A DNA stretch of 64,000 bases from a bacterium (GTDB taxonomy: Bacteria > Chloroflexota > Dehalococcoidia > Tepidiformales > Tepidiformaceae): positions 248,001-312,000 of the forward strand of contig QEVS01000001.1 in NCBI GenBank assembly GCA_003577245.1, read 5' to 3'. Below are positions 54,102 to 61,867 of the stretch, piece by piece. Position 1 is the first letter of the stretch. Every line of letters starts with the position of its first letter. Made by a program: the position numbers and the translations under genes. Below the pieces are notes generated by a model. That model had not been told where the DNA came from and ran no database searches. It saw only the letters and a program-made list of their open reading frames with translations.

Positions 54102-54353
54102 TCAGGCGAGGCGCACCGCCAGGCAGGTCGTGGTCCGCTGCACACCCGAGACCTTCTGGATTGCATCGGTGATGGCGTTTCCGAGCCGGTCCAGGTCATC
54201 GGCCTCCAGTTGCACGATCACATCGTACGGGCCCGTAACGGTGTCTACCGCCGCGACCCGCGCGCCGGGGTAGTTGAATTCCGTGATGGCTGCGCCGACA
54301 GCCTTCGCCTTGCCGACGTCCGTCTCGATAAGGACATAGCCGCGAACGGCCAT
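54102..54353 (-). CDS. Stand-alone Lrp/AsnC ligand-binding (RAM) domain protein
   Basis: The 83-residue product is a single RAM domain (VRGYVLIETDVGKAKAVGAAI, then VDTVTGPYDVIVQLEADDLDRLGNAI and GVQRTTTCLAVRL) with no helix-turn-helix. Such proteins bind amino acids and can tune full-length Lrp-type regulators. The start is ATG 54353, with GGAGG seven bases upstream. It has its own near-consensus promoter and lies between ppsA and moeA. Confidence 0.88.
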   Translation of the reverse strand: MAVRGYVLIETDVGKAKAVGAAITEFNYPGARVAAVDTVTGPYDVIVQLEADDLDRLGNAITDAIQKVSGVQRTTTCLAVRLA

Positions 54354-54387
54354 TGGCGTACCTCCCATCGTTTGGCTGCTGCTGGGC

Positions 54388-54417
54388 ATGATCGAGAAGC
54401 GAGCCGCGCCCTGTCAA
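54388..54417 (-). promoter_or_regulatory. Promoter of the RAM-domain gene
   Basis: On the minus strand a perfect TTGACA (54417-54412) is 18 bases from GATCAT (54393-54388). The predicted start point is near 54381, giving a leader of about 28 bases. It is the only exact TTGACA promoter seen. Confidence 0.6.
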
Positions 54418-54445
54418 GAAGCCCGGCCGGGAAGAGACTGTCTCC

Positions 54446-56728
54446 CTAAACCGGCGCCCGGCCCAGCTTCGCCTCCGCGTTCGCGATGATCTCTCGTGTC
54501 CGGTCGATCATGTCGGGGCTGACGCTCACGCTCGTGGCGCCCCATTCCACAAGCTTCTCCGTTATCTCCGGGTAGACGCTTGGCGCCTGGCCGCAGATGC
54601 CAACCGTGATCCCGCGCCGCCGCGCCACCGCAACCGCCGTCTGGATCGCCGCCATCACGGCGTCGTCGCGCTCGTCGAAGGTGTCTGCGAGCATCTCGCT
54701 GTCGCGGTCACACCCCAGCACCAACTGCGTAAGGTCGTTTGAACCAATCGAGATCCCGTCGATCCCGACATCGATGAACTTGTCCAGGATGATGACGTTC
54801 GAAGGCACCTCGACCATCATCCAGAGCTTGAAGTCATCGCCGCGCACCAGGCCGTGCTCCGCAAGCAGCTGCTTGACGCCCTTCAGCTCGCCCGGCGTGC
54901 GCACGAACGGCACCATGACGTACAGGTTGCTGTGCTCGCGCCGCACATCCTTGAGCGCGTTCACCTCAAGGGCGAAGATGTCGGGCTCCTTGATGTAGCG
55001 GCCCGCACCCCGATACCCGATCATCGGGTTCTCTTCGTTCAGCTCGTGCTTCGCCCCGCCCCGCAGGTTGGCGTACTCGTTCGTTTTGAAGTCTGTCAGG
55101 CGATACACGACCGGGCGCGGCGCGAAGGCCTTGCAGAACTGCTTGATGCCCTCGGCGAGCTGGCGCGTGTACTCCTCGGGCCGCCCCTCTTCGATGAACG
55201 TCCGCGGGTGCGTGCCAATCTGAGCGACGATGAACTCCGCCCGCAGGAGCCCCACTCCGTCTACGCTTCGCTGCGCGATGACCTCGGCAAGCTCGGGCTC
55301 CGCCAGGTTGACGTAAAGCTTCGTCGTTGTCTTGAGCGAAGCGGACTTCGCGTACCGCTCCTTCTGGCTCTCCGCCCATGCCAGGCGTGCCTCGGCCCGT
55401 CCGTCATGGATGTTCCCCCGCGAACCATCGACCGTCACCTCACGCCCCACGGGTAGCCGCTCCAGTGCACCCGTGGCGCCGACCACGCAGGGAATCCCCA
55501 GCTCGCGGCTAACGATGGCCGCGTGGCACGTTCGCCCTCCGCGTTCCGTAACGATCGCCGATGCGCGCTTCATGGCGGGCACGAAGTCCGGCGTGGTCAT
55601 CTCGGCCACCAGCACATCGCCCCGCTGGACAAGGTCGATCTCGTCCGGGCTGTGTAGCACCCGCACGGCGCCAATGCCCACACCCGGGCTCGCCGGCTGC
55701 CCGGAGAGGATGACCGGCGCAGTCTCCTCTTCGCCCTCATCGGCGTGCTGTTCACGCATGGTGGTGACGGGACGCGCCTGGGTGAGGTAGAACTTGCCCC
55801 CTTCGTACGCCCACTCAATGTCCTGGTGGTGGCCGTAGTGCTCCTCCACGTCCCGGCCGATGCGTGCCAGCTCACGGATCTCCTCATCGGTCAGCTTTGG
55901 CGTGTCCACGAGTTCGGGGGCCACGGGCAGCCAGGCGTTCGCCTCCTCGTGCGCGCCATCCGAGCCCGGGCGGCGCGCAATCATCTGCTCCTGGGAAATC
56001 GTGTGCTTGCTGGCGATCTGGAGCGATTCCTTGTTGACGATGTACAGGTCGGGAGAGATCTCCCCCGAAACAATGCCCTCGCCCAGGCCGTACACGGCTT
56101 CAATCGTGATCTTCGTGCCGTCCGAAGTCACCGGTTCGACGGTGAACATCACTCCAGACTTCTCGGACTGGACCATGCGCTGCACGGGGACGGCAAGTCC
56201 AACCTTGAGATGGTCGTAGCCCGCCTCCTCCCGGTAGAAGATCGCTCGCGCCTCGTAAAGGGACGCCCAGCAGGCTTGCACCGCGCGAACGACGTTCTCG
56301 GGGCCAACCACGTTCAAAAAGGTGCTCTGCTGGCCTGCGAAGCTCGCCTCGGGCAGGTCTTCGGCCGTCGCCGAGCTGCGCACTGCCACCGGTCCTTCGC
56401 CCAGCTCGTGGTAGGCCTGGCGGATCTCTTCGGCGATGTGCGGCGGCATGGGCGCCGCGATGATGCGCTCCCGGATGCGCGCTGCCCGCTCCTGGAGCGC
56501 CTTCGTGTCGTGAGTGTTCAGGCCGAACAGCTCTTTCTTGATGAGCGGCTCCAGGGCGTTCTGGCGGATGAAGTGAAAGTAGGTATCGGCCGTCACCACG
56601 AAGCCCGGCGGCACGGGGATAGAGGCTCGCGTCAGTTCGCCAAGGTTCGCACCCTTGCCGCCGACAAGCCCGAGGTCCTCCCGCCCGACCTCGGAAAACC
56701 ATACGACCGACCTGGTCATGCTTACCAT
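54446..56728 (-). CDS. ppsA: Phosphoenolpyruvate synthase
   Basis: This 760-residue enzyme converts pyruvate and ATP to PEP in gluconeogenesis. It has the N-terminal ATP-grasp domain (LVGGKGANLGELTRA, VAVRSSATAEDLPEASFAGQQ), the phospho-His domain with GGRTCHAAIVSRELGIPCVVG, and the PEP-binding barrel ending with GICGQAPSVYPE and its catalytic cysteine. The start is ATG 56728, with GGAGG five bases upstream. Confidence 0.96.
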   Translation of the reverse strand: MVSMTRSVVWFSEVGREDLGLVGGKGANLGELTRASIPVPPGFVVTADTYFHFIRQNALEPLIKKELFGLNTHDTKALQERAARIRERIIAAPMPPHIAEEIRQAYHELGEGPVAVRSSATAEDLPEASFAGQQSTFLNVVGPENVVRAVQACWASLYEARAIFYREEAGYDHLKVGLAVPVQRMVQSEKSGVMFTVEPVTSDGTKITIEAVYGLGEGIVSGEISPDLYIVNKESLQIASKHTISQEQMIARRPGSDGAHEEANAWLPVAPELVDTPKLTDEEIRELARIGRDVEEHYGHHQDIEWAYEGGKFYLTQARPVTTMREQHADEGEEETAPVILSGQPASPGVGIGAVRVLHSPDEIDLVQRGDVLVAEMTTPDFVPAMKRASAIVTERGGRTCHAAIVSRELGIPCVVGATGALERLPVGREVTVDGSRGNIHDGRAEARLAWAESQKERYAKSASLKTTTKLYVNLAEPELAEVIAQRSVDGVGLLRAEFIVAQIGTHPRTFIEEGRPEEYTRQLAEGIKQFCKAFAPRPVVYRLTDFKTNEYANLRGGAKHELNEENPMIGYRGAGRYIKEPDIFALEVNALKDVRREHSNLYVMVPFVRTPGELKGVKQLLAEHGLVRGDDFKLWMMVEVPSNVIILDKFIDVGIDGISIGSNDLTQLVLGCDRDSEMLADTFDERDDAVMAAIQTAVAVARRRGITVGICGQAPSVYPEITEKLVEWGATSVSVSPDMIDRTREIIANAEAKLGRAPV

Positions 56729-56778
56729 CAATACCTCCGGGGTCCCTTCATAGCGACCGCCGATAGCTCGACCCGGTG

Positions 56779-56784
56779 ATTATA
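56779..56784 (-). promoter_or_regulatory. -10 box of ppsA
   Basis: A perfect TATAAT on the minus strand lies 50 bases before the ppsA ATG; a weak TTGGGG is 15 bases further up. The predicted start point is near 56772, giving a leader of about 44 bases. Confidence 0.6.
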
Positions 56785-56851
56785 CCGCACCCCCGGGCTC
56801 CCCAAGTGCAATCGCATCAATGCTTCCGATACGCGGCGCTGATGCCGCCTT

Positions 56852-58705
56852 TCATTCCACCGTCACCGTTTTCGCCAGGTTGCGCGGCTGGTCCACATCG
56901 CACCCGCGCCGCAGGGCAATGTAATACGAGAGGCACTGTAGCGGCAGCGTCGCCACGAAAGGCTCCACGAACTCCGATACCGCCGGGATGAACACCGCGT
57001 GGTTGGCCAGCGCTGCTACCTCCTGGTCCCCCTCGCTCGCGATTGCCAGCACCTCACCACCCCGGGCCTGGATCTGCTCGACATTTGAGATCAGCTTCGA
57101 CCGCAGAGCATGTGCCGGCGCCACCGCCACGGTGGGAAACCCCCGGTCGATGAGCGCGATCGGCCCGTGCTTCATTTCGCCGGCTGCATAGCCTTCGGCG
57201 TGAATGTAGCTGATCTCCTTCAGTTTCAAGGCCCCTTCCATCGCCACCGGAAACGCCAGGCCGCGTCCCAGGAAAAGGAAATGCCGGGCATCGTAGAAGT
57301 GGTTGGCAAGCGTCTTGTAGGGCGCGTGGTCCTGCAGGACGCGCGCTGCCGCGTCGGGCAACCGTGCCAGGTCCTGGATGTGGTCGCCCAACTGCCCGGG
57401 ACCCAGGTGCCCGTTCGCCTCGCCCAGCCGCAGGGCCAGCGCGTATAGCGCCACCATGGCCGTGGTGAAGCACTTCGTGCTCGCCACTCCCCGCTCCAGT
57501 CCCGCCCGGGTGTACACCGTGCCGTCCGCCACGCGCGTGGTCTGTGCCCCCTCCGTGTTGCAGATCGTCACCTGCATGGCGCCCTTCGCTTTTGCCACCG
57601 CCATCGCCTCGAGCACGTCCACCGTCTCCCCCGATTGGCTGACCGATACGACGAGCGTACCCGCGCCGATCACGGGGTCGCGGTAGCGGAACTCGCTCGC
57701 GTTGTCCGTCTCCGCCGGCACGCCCGCGAGCCGCTCGATGAAGGCCCGGCCCACCATCGCCGCGTGCAGGCTGGTTCCCATGCCGATGAGAATCACCCGC
57801 CGCACTTCGCTCAGCCGCTCCGAAATCGGCCCCAGGTCGTCCAGGTGGACACCGGCAGGCTCAAGCGTCACGAGGCTCCGGATCGTGTCGGAAAGAGCCT
57901 CGGGCTGCTCCATGATCTCCTTCAGCATGAAGTGCTCGTACTGGCCCTTGAGTGCGCTTACCGGGTCGATTGGCACCCGTCGCGGTTCGACCGCCGCCGC
58001 CGAGCCATCGCCATTGATGAACGAAGCCCCGCTCCTGTCGACCCGCGCCAGCTGCAGCCCGGCCAGGAACGCCACCTGCTGGGTGTGGGGAAGGATCGCA
58101 GCGAGGTCGCTCGCCACGAGCATCTCCCCCTCTCCATACCCGATTACCACACCCCCTGCGTTGCCGACCCGGGCCGCCACAATGGCCCCCGGTTCCGATG
58201 GACTCATCGCTACGATCGCGTGCGATCCTTCCAGTTCGGCGATCGTGAGCCGCAGCGACTCCAACAACGAAAGCCCGGACTTTGTGCGCTCCTCCAACAG
58301 GTGCGCAATCGTCTCCGTGTCGGTCTCGCTGGCGAAGGCGTGCCCGCGTGCAATGAGCGCGCTTCGCAGCGCCGCGTAGTTCTCCACGATGCCGTTGTGG
58401 ATCACCACCACCTCACCGCCGCAGCTCGTGTGCGGGTGGGCGTTCAGGTCGCTGGGCCGGCCGTGCGTGGCCCACCGTGTATGCCCGATCCCGGTCGTCG
58501 CTTCGCTCCCCGGAGATGCGTCGAGCGCCGACTCCAAGTTCGCGATCTTCCCCACACGCTTCGTGATCTCCACGCCCTCTCCGTCCGCGGAGCCAAGAAT
58601 CGCAATCCCGGCAGAGTCATAGCCGCGGTACTCGAGGTCTCGTAAAGCCCTGACGAGGATGGGTGTCGCCGGCCGCGAACCGGCATACCCCACAATTCCA
58701 CACAA
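56852..58705 (-). CDS. glmS: Glutamine-fructose-6-phosphate aminotransferase (isomerizing)
   Basis: This 617-residue enzyme makes glucosamine-6-phosphate for the cell envelope. The start is TTG 58705, which puts the catalytic Cys at residue 2 as required (CGIVGYAGSRPA), with AGGAG eight bases upstream; an upstream in-frame start would bury that Cys. It has LEYRGYDSAGIA, HTRWATHGRPSDLNAHPH, and two SIS domains (LIGMGTSLHAAMVGR, VVSVSQSGETVDVLEAM). A CATAAT 38 bases upstream is a possible -10. No glmS ribozyme was recognised upstream. Confidence 0.96.
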   Translation of the reverse strand: MCGIVGYAGSRPATPILVRALRDLEYRGYDSAGIAILGSADGEGVEITKRVGKIANLESALDASPGSEATTGIGHTRWATHGRPSDLNAHPHTSCGGEVVVIHNGIVENYAALRSALIARGHAFASETDTETIAHLLEERTKSGLSLLESLRLTIAELEGSHAIVAMSPSEPGAIVAARVGNAGGVVIGYGEGEMLVASDLAAILPHTQQVAFLAGLQLARVDRSGASFINGDGSAAAVEPRRVPIDPVSALKGQYEHFMLKEIMEQPEALSDTIRSLVTLEPAGVHLDDLGPISERLSEVRRVILIGMGTSLHAAMVGRAFIERLAGVPAETDNASEFRYRDPVIGAGTLVVSVSQSGETVDVLEAMAVAKAKGAMQVTICNTEGAQTTRVADGTVYTRAGLERGVASTKCFTTAMVALYALALRLGEANGHLGPGQLGDHIQDLARLPDAAARVLQDHAPYKTLANHFYDARHFLFLGRGLAFPVAMEGALKLKEISYIHAEGYAAGEMKHGPIALIDRGFPTVAVAPAHALRSKLISNVEQIQARGGEVLAIASEGDQEVAALANHAVFIPAVSEFVEPFVATLPLQCLSYYIALRRGCDVDQPRNLAKTVTVE

Positions 58706-58744
58706 AATGCGAACTCCTGTTGCTGGGGCCCGTCGCCGGACCAT

Positions 58745-59103
58745 TATGGGAGCACGCTGCGGCAGATCTCCGCCACCCGGTTGCCCGGGAGTTACGGGGC
58801 GATTGCTGACTGCCGGTTGAAGGAAAGCGTGAAGGGAGTGCGAGTCCCTGGCACGTGGCGCTCATTTGTCAGCCGGTTACCCGTGCTGGTTTGTCTGCTG
58901 CCTTTCGACCGTGCCTGCCGGGGGGCCACCCGCCGAGTGCTTCGATTCTGCCCCCACCTCGTCATCCGTCTCCGCCGACGGACCTGGCGCTTGGTTGATC
59001 CTGCGCTTTCCCGCGTGCGCTGTGCTTGTCTCTGTTGCCATCACCTCCCCTGCTGTGTCCAGCCAGTCTGGCGCAGGCCTTGCGCGCCCGTCAATGCCCT
59101 TCG
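58745..59103. other. Gap between glmS and the unknown gene at 59104
   Basis: This 359-base stretch contains no recognised gene apart from one possible 54-residue frame on the minus strand (58877-59041). The remaining 130 bases next to glmS hold only the weak CATAAT. No tRNA, repeat or riboswitch was recognised. Confidence 0.4.
58877..59041 (-). CDS. Possible micropeptide, 54 residues
   Basis: ATG 59041 has GGGGAGG two bases upstream, and the frame is open to TAA 58877. The product is polar and Ala/Gly/Ser-rich (ETSTAHAGKRRINQAPGP near the start), without a domain or membrane segment. It lies in the same direction 62 bases after the gene at 59104. Third-position G+C is lower than in neighbours and the Shine-Dalgarno spacing is short, so it may be chance. 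Confidence 0.25.
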   Translation of the reverse strand: MATETSTAHAGKRRINQAPGPSAETDDEVGAESKHSAGGPPAGTVERQQTNQHG

Positions 59104-59415
59104 CTAGCTCTCCGCCCGCTTCATCCCCGCAAAGCCGAGGAAGTCATCCTCCCATTCCAGCACCCTCTGGATGAGGGGCGCATCAATGGCGAACGGGTTT
59201 GCCGCGATCCCGCGCATGCGAAACTCCTCCTCCAGCACCCGGGCAATCTCGCCCGGCTCGCGCGAATGCACGCCAAGCTCCCGCTCCGTCGCGAGGATGA
59301 GGTCCACGACCTCACCGGCGATGTACACGCCTTCCTCCTGCAGCTGCTCCCAGATCCAGCCGGCGCATTCGTCAAAGAGCGCCCCTTCCAGCTTCTTCCC
59401 GCTGTTTCCCGTCAC
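59104..59415 (-). CDS. Hypothetical protein
   Basis: The 103-residue product is not recognised. It is mostly helical and acidic (LFDECAGWIWEQLQEEGVYIAGEVVDLIL, then REPGEIARVLEEEF). The start is GTG 59415, overlapping the methyltransferase stop (GTGA), so the two are coupled; an ATG further upstream would overlap the methyltransferase more deeply and is not needed. Its role is unknown. Confidence 0.65.
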   Translation of the reverse strand: MTGNSGKKLEGALFDECAGWIWEQLQEEGVYIAGEVVDLILATERELGVHSREPGEIARVLEEEFRMRGIAANPFAIDAPLIQRVLEWEDDFLGFAGMKRAES

Positions 59416-60446
59416 AAGACCCTCGCAAGCACCAGTTCCAGATTTCCCCCAAGCATCGGGCGCCACGTGATTTCGGTGAAGCCTGCTTCCCGGAGGAGCC
59501 TGTTGAGCCCCGCACGCGTGATCAGGTGGCTGCCCCAGAGGAGCTCCTCGTACTGGAACTGGATGGCGGACCGGGCGCGTTCCTCAAGCGCTTCAAGCGG
59601 CGTCGCCGGGTAGTACTCCTCAAGAATCAGCAGCCAGTGCCCCGGCTTCAGCACCCTTCGCACGGCTACCAGCGAAGGGAGACGTGCCTCAAGCGGGAAC
59701 TCGTGCAGCGAGAGGAAGAAGGTGGCGGCGTCGGCGCAACCCTGGGGCAACGAATCGAGCGCGGCCGCCTCCGCTCGCGCCCGCCCCGAAAGCCCGGCCG
59801 CTGCAATTCGCTCCGTCGCCTCCGCCACTGATACCTCATCGAGGTCAATCCCCAGGTAGCGAGCAGCGGGAAGCTGGTCGCACAGGCGGACGCCAAGCCC
59901 GGCGGCTCCGCACCCGGCATCGAGCAGCAGCCCGCCGGCTGCGAGAGGCCCTGCGATTTCAGGGAGCTCCGCGAGCAGGCTCCCGGCGAAGATCTCGTGC
60001 ATGGCCAACGTTTGCGCCGCGATGTTGCGAACAAGCGCCAGCCCGTGCCGCCCCGGGGGCCGTGGCTCGCCCTCGCGGAAGAAGCGAGGCAGCTCCGTAA
60101 AGTCGGTCCCCAGGAAGCGGTGGTAAAACTCGAAGAGCGGGGCCAGGTAGAACGGCGTTCGCGGCTCACCCACAAGTTGCCCTGCACCTTCGGCAAGGGC
60201 GACATGGCCCACGCCGGCAGGTTCCAGCAGGCCATGGTGAACCAGCGTCATGGCCCAGACGTTGACCGCATGCGGGTCAAGGTCCAACGCGGCGGCCAGC
60301 TCCTCCGCTGTGGCCGCACCCTTTTCGCGGAGCGTCTCAAAGAGCCCCAGCTCGATACCGGCCCCGGTCGCCGAGACGGCGATCACCCCGTCAAACCACG
60401 TCCTGGCGCGGATCAGGTGCCCCAGCGCAGCCTCGTTTTCTCCCAT
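59412..60446 (-). CDS. SAM-dependent methyltransferase with N-terminal dimerisation domain
   Basis: This 344-residue protein has a winged-helix-like N-terminal domain (AGIELGLFETLREKGAATAEELAAAL, about 27-52) as in small-molecule O-methyltransferases, then the class I SAM motif LLLDAGCGAAGLGVRLCDQL near residue 168, YLGIDLDEVSV and SLHEFP. The substrate is unknown. The start is ATG 60446, with TACGCT eight bases upstream. It diverges from the deazaflavin gene. Confidence 0.85.
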   Translation of the reverse strand: MGENEAALGHLIRARTWFDGVIAVSATGAGIELGLFETLREKGAATAEELAAALDLDPHAVNVWAMTLVHHGLLEPAGVGHVALAEGAGQLVGEPRTPFYLAPLFEFYHRFLGTDFTELPRFFREGEPRPPGRHGLALVRNIAAQTLAMHEIFAGSLLAELPEIAGPLAAGGLLLDAGCGAAGLGVRLCDQLPAARYLGIDLDEVSVAEATERIAAAGLSGRARAEAAALDSLPQGCADAATFFLSLHEFPLEARLPSLVAVRRVLKPGHWLLILEEYYPATPLEALEERARSAIQFQYEELLWGSHLITRAGLNRLLREAGFTEITWRPMLGGNLELVLARVL

Positions 60447-60454
60447 CCCGCGCA

Positions 60455-60460
60455 AGCGTA
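60455..60460 (-). promoter_or_regulatory. -10 box, leaderless-type, for the methyltransferase gene
   Basis: TACGCT on the minus strand ends eight bases before ATG 60446, so the transcript should start at or next to the start codon. Confidence 0.4.
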
Positions 60461-60508
60461 CTTTCGCGAGGACCGCGGAGCCAGCGTTCCCGCCCCGGGT
60501 CGAAGGTC

Positions 60509-60514
60509 TAGAAT
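60509..60514 (+). promoter_or_regulatory. -10 box, leaderless-type, for the deazaflavin nitroreductase gene
   Basis: TAGAAT ends eight bases before ATG 60523. The intervening CGGGGGTG could also act as a weak ribosome site. Confidence 0.45.
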
Positions 60515-60522
60515 CGGGGGTG

Positions 60523-61050
60523 ATGTCTTCCCCCGGCAACTCCGCGATTCCCGCTGCCGGGCCTGTGACGCGTCCCCGCCCCACGGGACTGGTGCGCTTT
60601 GCCGCGCGCCTGCCGGTGCTTCTCTACCGGCTCCGCCTCGGCCGCCTCCTCGGCCGGCGCTTCATCCTCGTCCGTCACCGGGGGCGAAAGACCGGGAAGC
60701 TCCGCCACACCGTGCTCGAGGTCGTCCGCGTTGATAGCGAAAGGCGTGAGATCATGGTCGTCTCGGCCTGGGGAGAGCGTGCCGAATGGTTCCGAAACCT
60801 CATGCACCAGCCCGCCATCGAGGTGCAGACCGGCCGAGACCGCTTCCAGCCGCTTCAGCGGTTCCTTGATTTCGATGAACGGGTGATTGAGCTGGACAGG
60901 TATGCCCGCGAGCACCCCGCCGCTGCCCGGACCATCGGCCGCTGGCTCGGCGTCCCTTTCGACGGCTCCGCGGAGGCGACCGCCGCGCTGGCCCGGGCCG
61001 TCCGGATGGTGGCCTTCCGCCCGGCAGACCCCGGCGAAGGACGTGGTTAG
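60523..61050 (+). CDS. Deazaflavin (F420)-dependent nitroreductase family protein
   Basis: This 175-residue protein has a split-barrel fold of the Ddn type: RFILVRHRGRKTGKLRHTVLEVV, IMVVSAWGERAEWFRNLMHQPAIEVQTG and a basic C-terminal region. Family members bind F420 or related cofactors. This hints that the organism makes or uses F420, but no F420 synthesis gene is in the window, and the YvcK/CofD homologue is not evidence for it. The start is ATG 60523. Confidence 0.85.
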   Translation: MSSPGNSAIPAAGPVTRPRPTGLVRFAARLPVLLYRLRLGRLLGRRFILVRHRGRKTGKLRHTVLEVVRVDSERREIMVVSAWGERAEWFRNLMHQPAIEVQTGRDRFQPLQRFLDFDERVIELDRYAREHPAAARTIGRWLGVPFDGSAEATAALARAVRMVAFRPADPGEGRG

Positions 61051-61814
61051 AGCAGTTTCCAGAGGAGCACTCCCGCCACCACGAGTCCATAGGCGATGAC
61101 GGCCACGCGCAACCAGCGCCGCCCCAAACGCCGTGCCACGCCCACGCCAAGGTAGCCCCCCGCGACCGAGCCCACCGCCATCACCGCCGCCGGTGCCCAT
61201 TCGACCGGCCCGAACGCCACGAAGTACACGGCTCCGGCGCCGTTGATGATGAGCGAGAGTGCGCCCTTCAGCGCGTTCGACCGCTGAATATCGTCGGGGA
61301 GCAGGAGCCCAAGCACCGCGAGGGTGAGAATGCCGAGCCCGGCCCCAAAGTACGCCCCATAAATCGCCAGGATGAAAACCGAAAGGTGAGCGAACGCGGG
61401 CACCTGCTCGTCGTGGCGGGCGGCGAGCCGCTGCGTGGTCGAAAACTGCGCCAGCCGGTCCTGCCCCGCCATCAGCGCGCAGGCGAAGAGGATGAGGAAA
61501 GGGACAACCACGTCGAAGGCGGACTGCGGCGTTGAGAGGAGGATGGCGGACCCGGCGATCGCGCCCAGCACGCCAGGGACCGCCAGGGCACGCACTCGCC
61601 TGCCCTGTGTACGAAGCTCTGCCCTGTACCCGAACGAGCCGGCCGCGTAGCCGGGCCAGAGGGCGACCGAGTTCGTCACGTTCGCGGCTTTCGATGGGTA
61701 GCCAGCGGCCAGCAGGGCAGGAAAGCTCACCAGCGAACCACCGCCCGCTACGGCGTTGATTGCACCACCGGCAAATGCCGCCGCGGCAAGCCCGGCCACC
61801 TCAATCAGGCCCAT
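61047..61814 (-). CDS. TauE/SafE family sulfite exporter-like permease
   Basis: This 255-residue membrane protein has about eight hydrophobic segments. The N-terminal AGGAINAVAGGGSLVSFPALLAAGYPSKAANVTNSVAL and the second half GAYFGAGLGILTLAVLGLL are the repeated family signature. It probably exports a sulfur oxyanion or organic acid; the substrate is unknown. It converges on the deazaflavin gene with a four-base overlap. Confidence 0.92.
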   Translation of the reverse strand: MGLIEVAGLAAAAFAGGAINAVAGGGSLVSFPALLAAGYPSKAANVTNSVALWPGYAAGSFGYRAELRTQGRRVRALAVPGVLGAIAGSAILLSTPQSAFDVVVPFLILFACALMAGQDRLAQFSTTQRLAARHDEQVPAFAHLSVFILAIYGAYFGAGLGILTLAVLGLLLPDDIQRSNALKGALSLIINGAGAVYFVAFGPVEWAPAAVMAVGSVAGGYLGVGVARRLGRRWLRVAVIAYGLVVAGVLLWKLL

Positions 61815-61867
61815 CGCCGTTCACGATCGCCTGTCACAAGCGTTGCGCGCGAATTGCCGCCAGCGCG

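Noticed and set aside
54424..54446. Hairpin after ppsA (GGGA...TCCC region) as a terminator
   Set aside because: The stem is bulged and is not followed by a T tract.
58745..58876. glmS ribozyme or tRNA upstream of glmS
   Set aside because: No recognisable ribozyme core or tRNA arms; a 5-bp hairpin around a GTGCGAG loop is too small.
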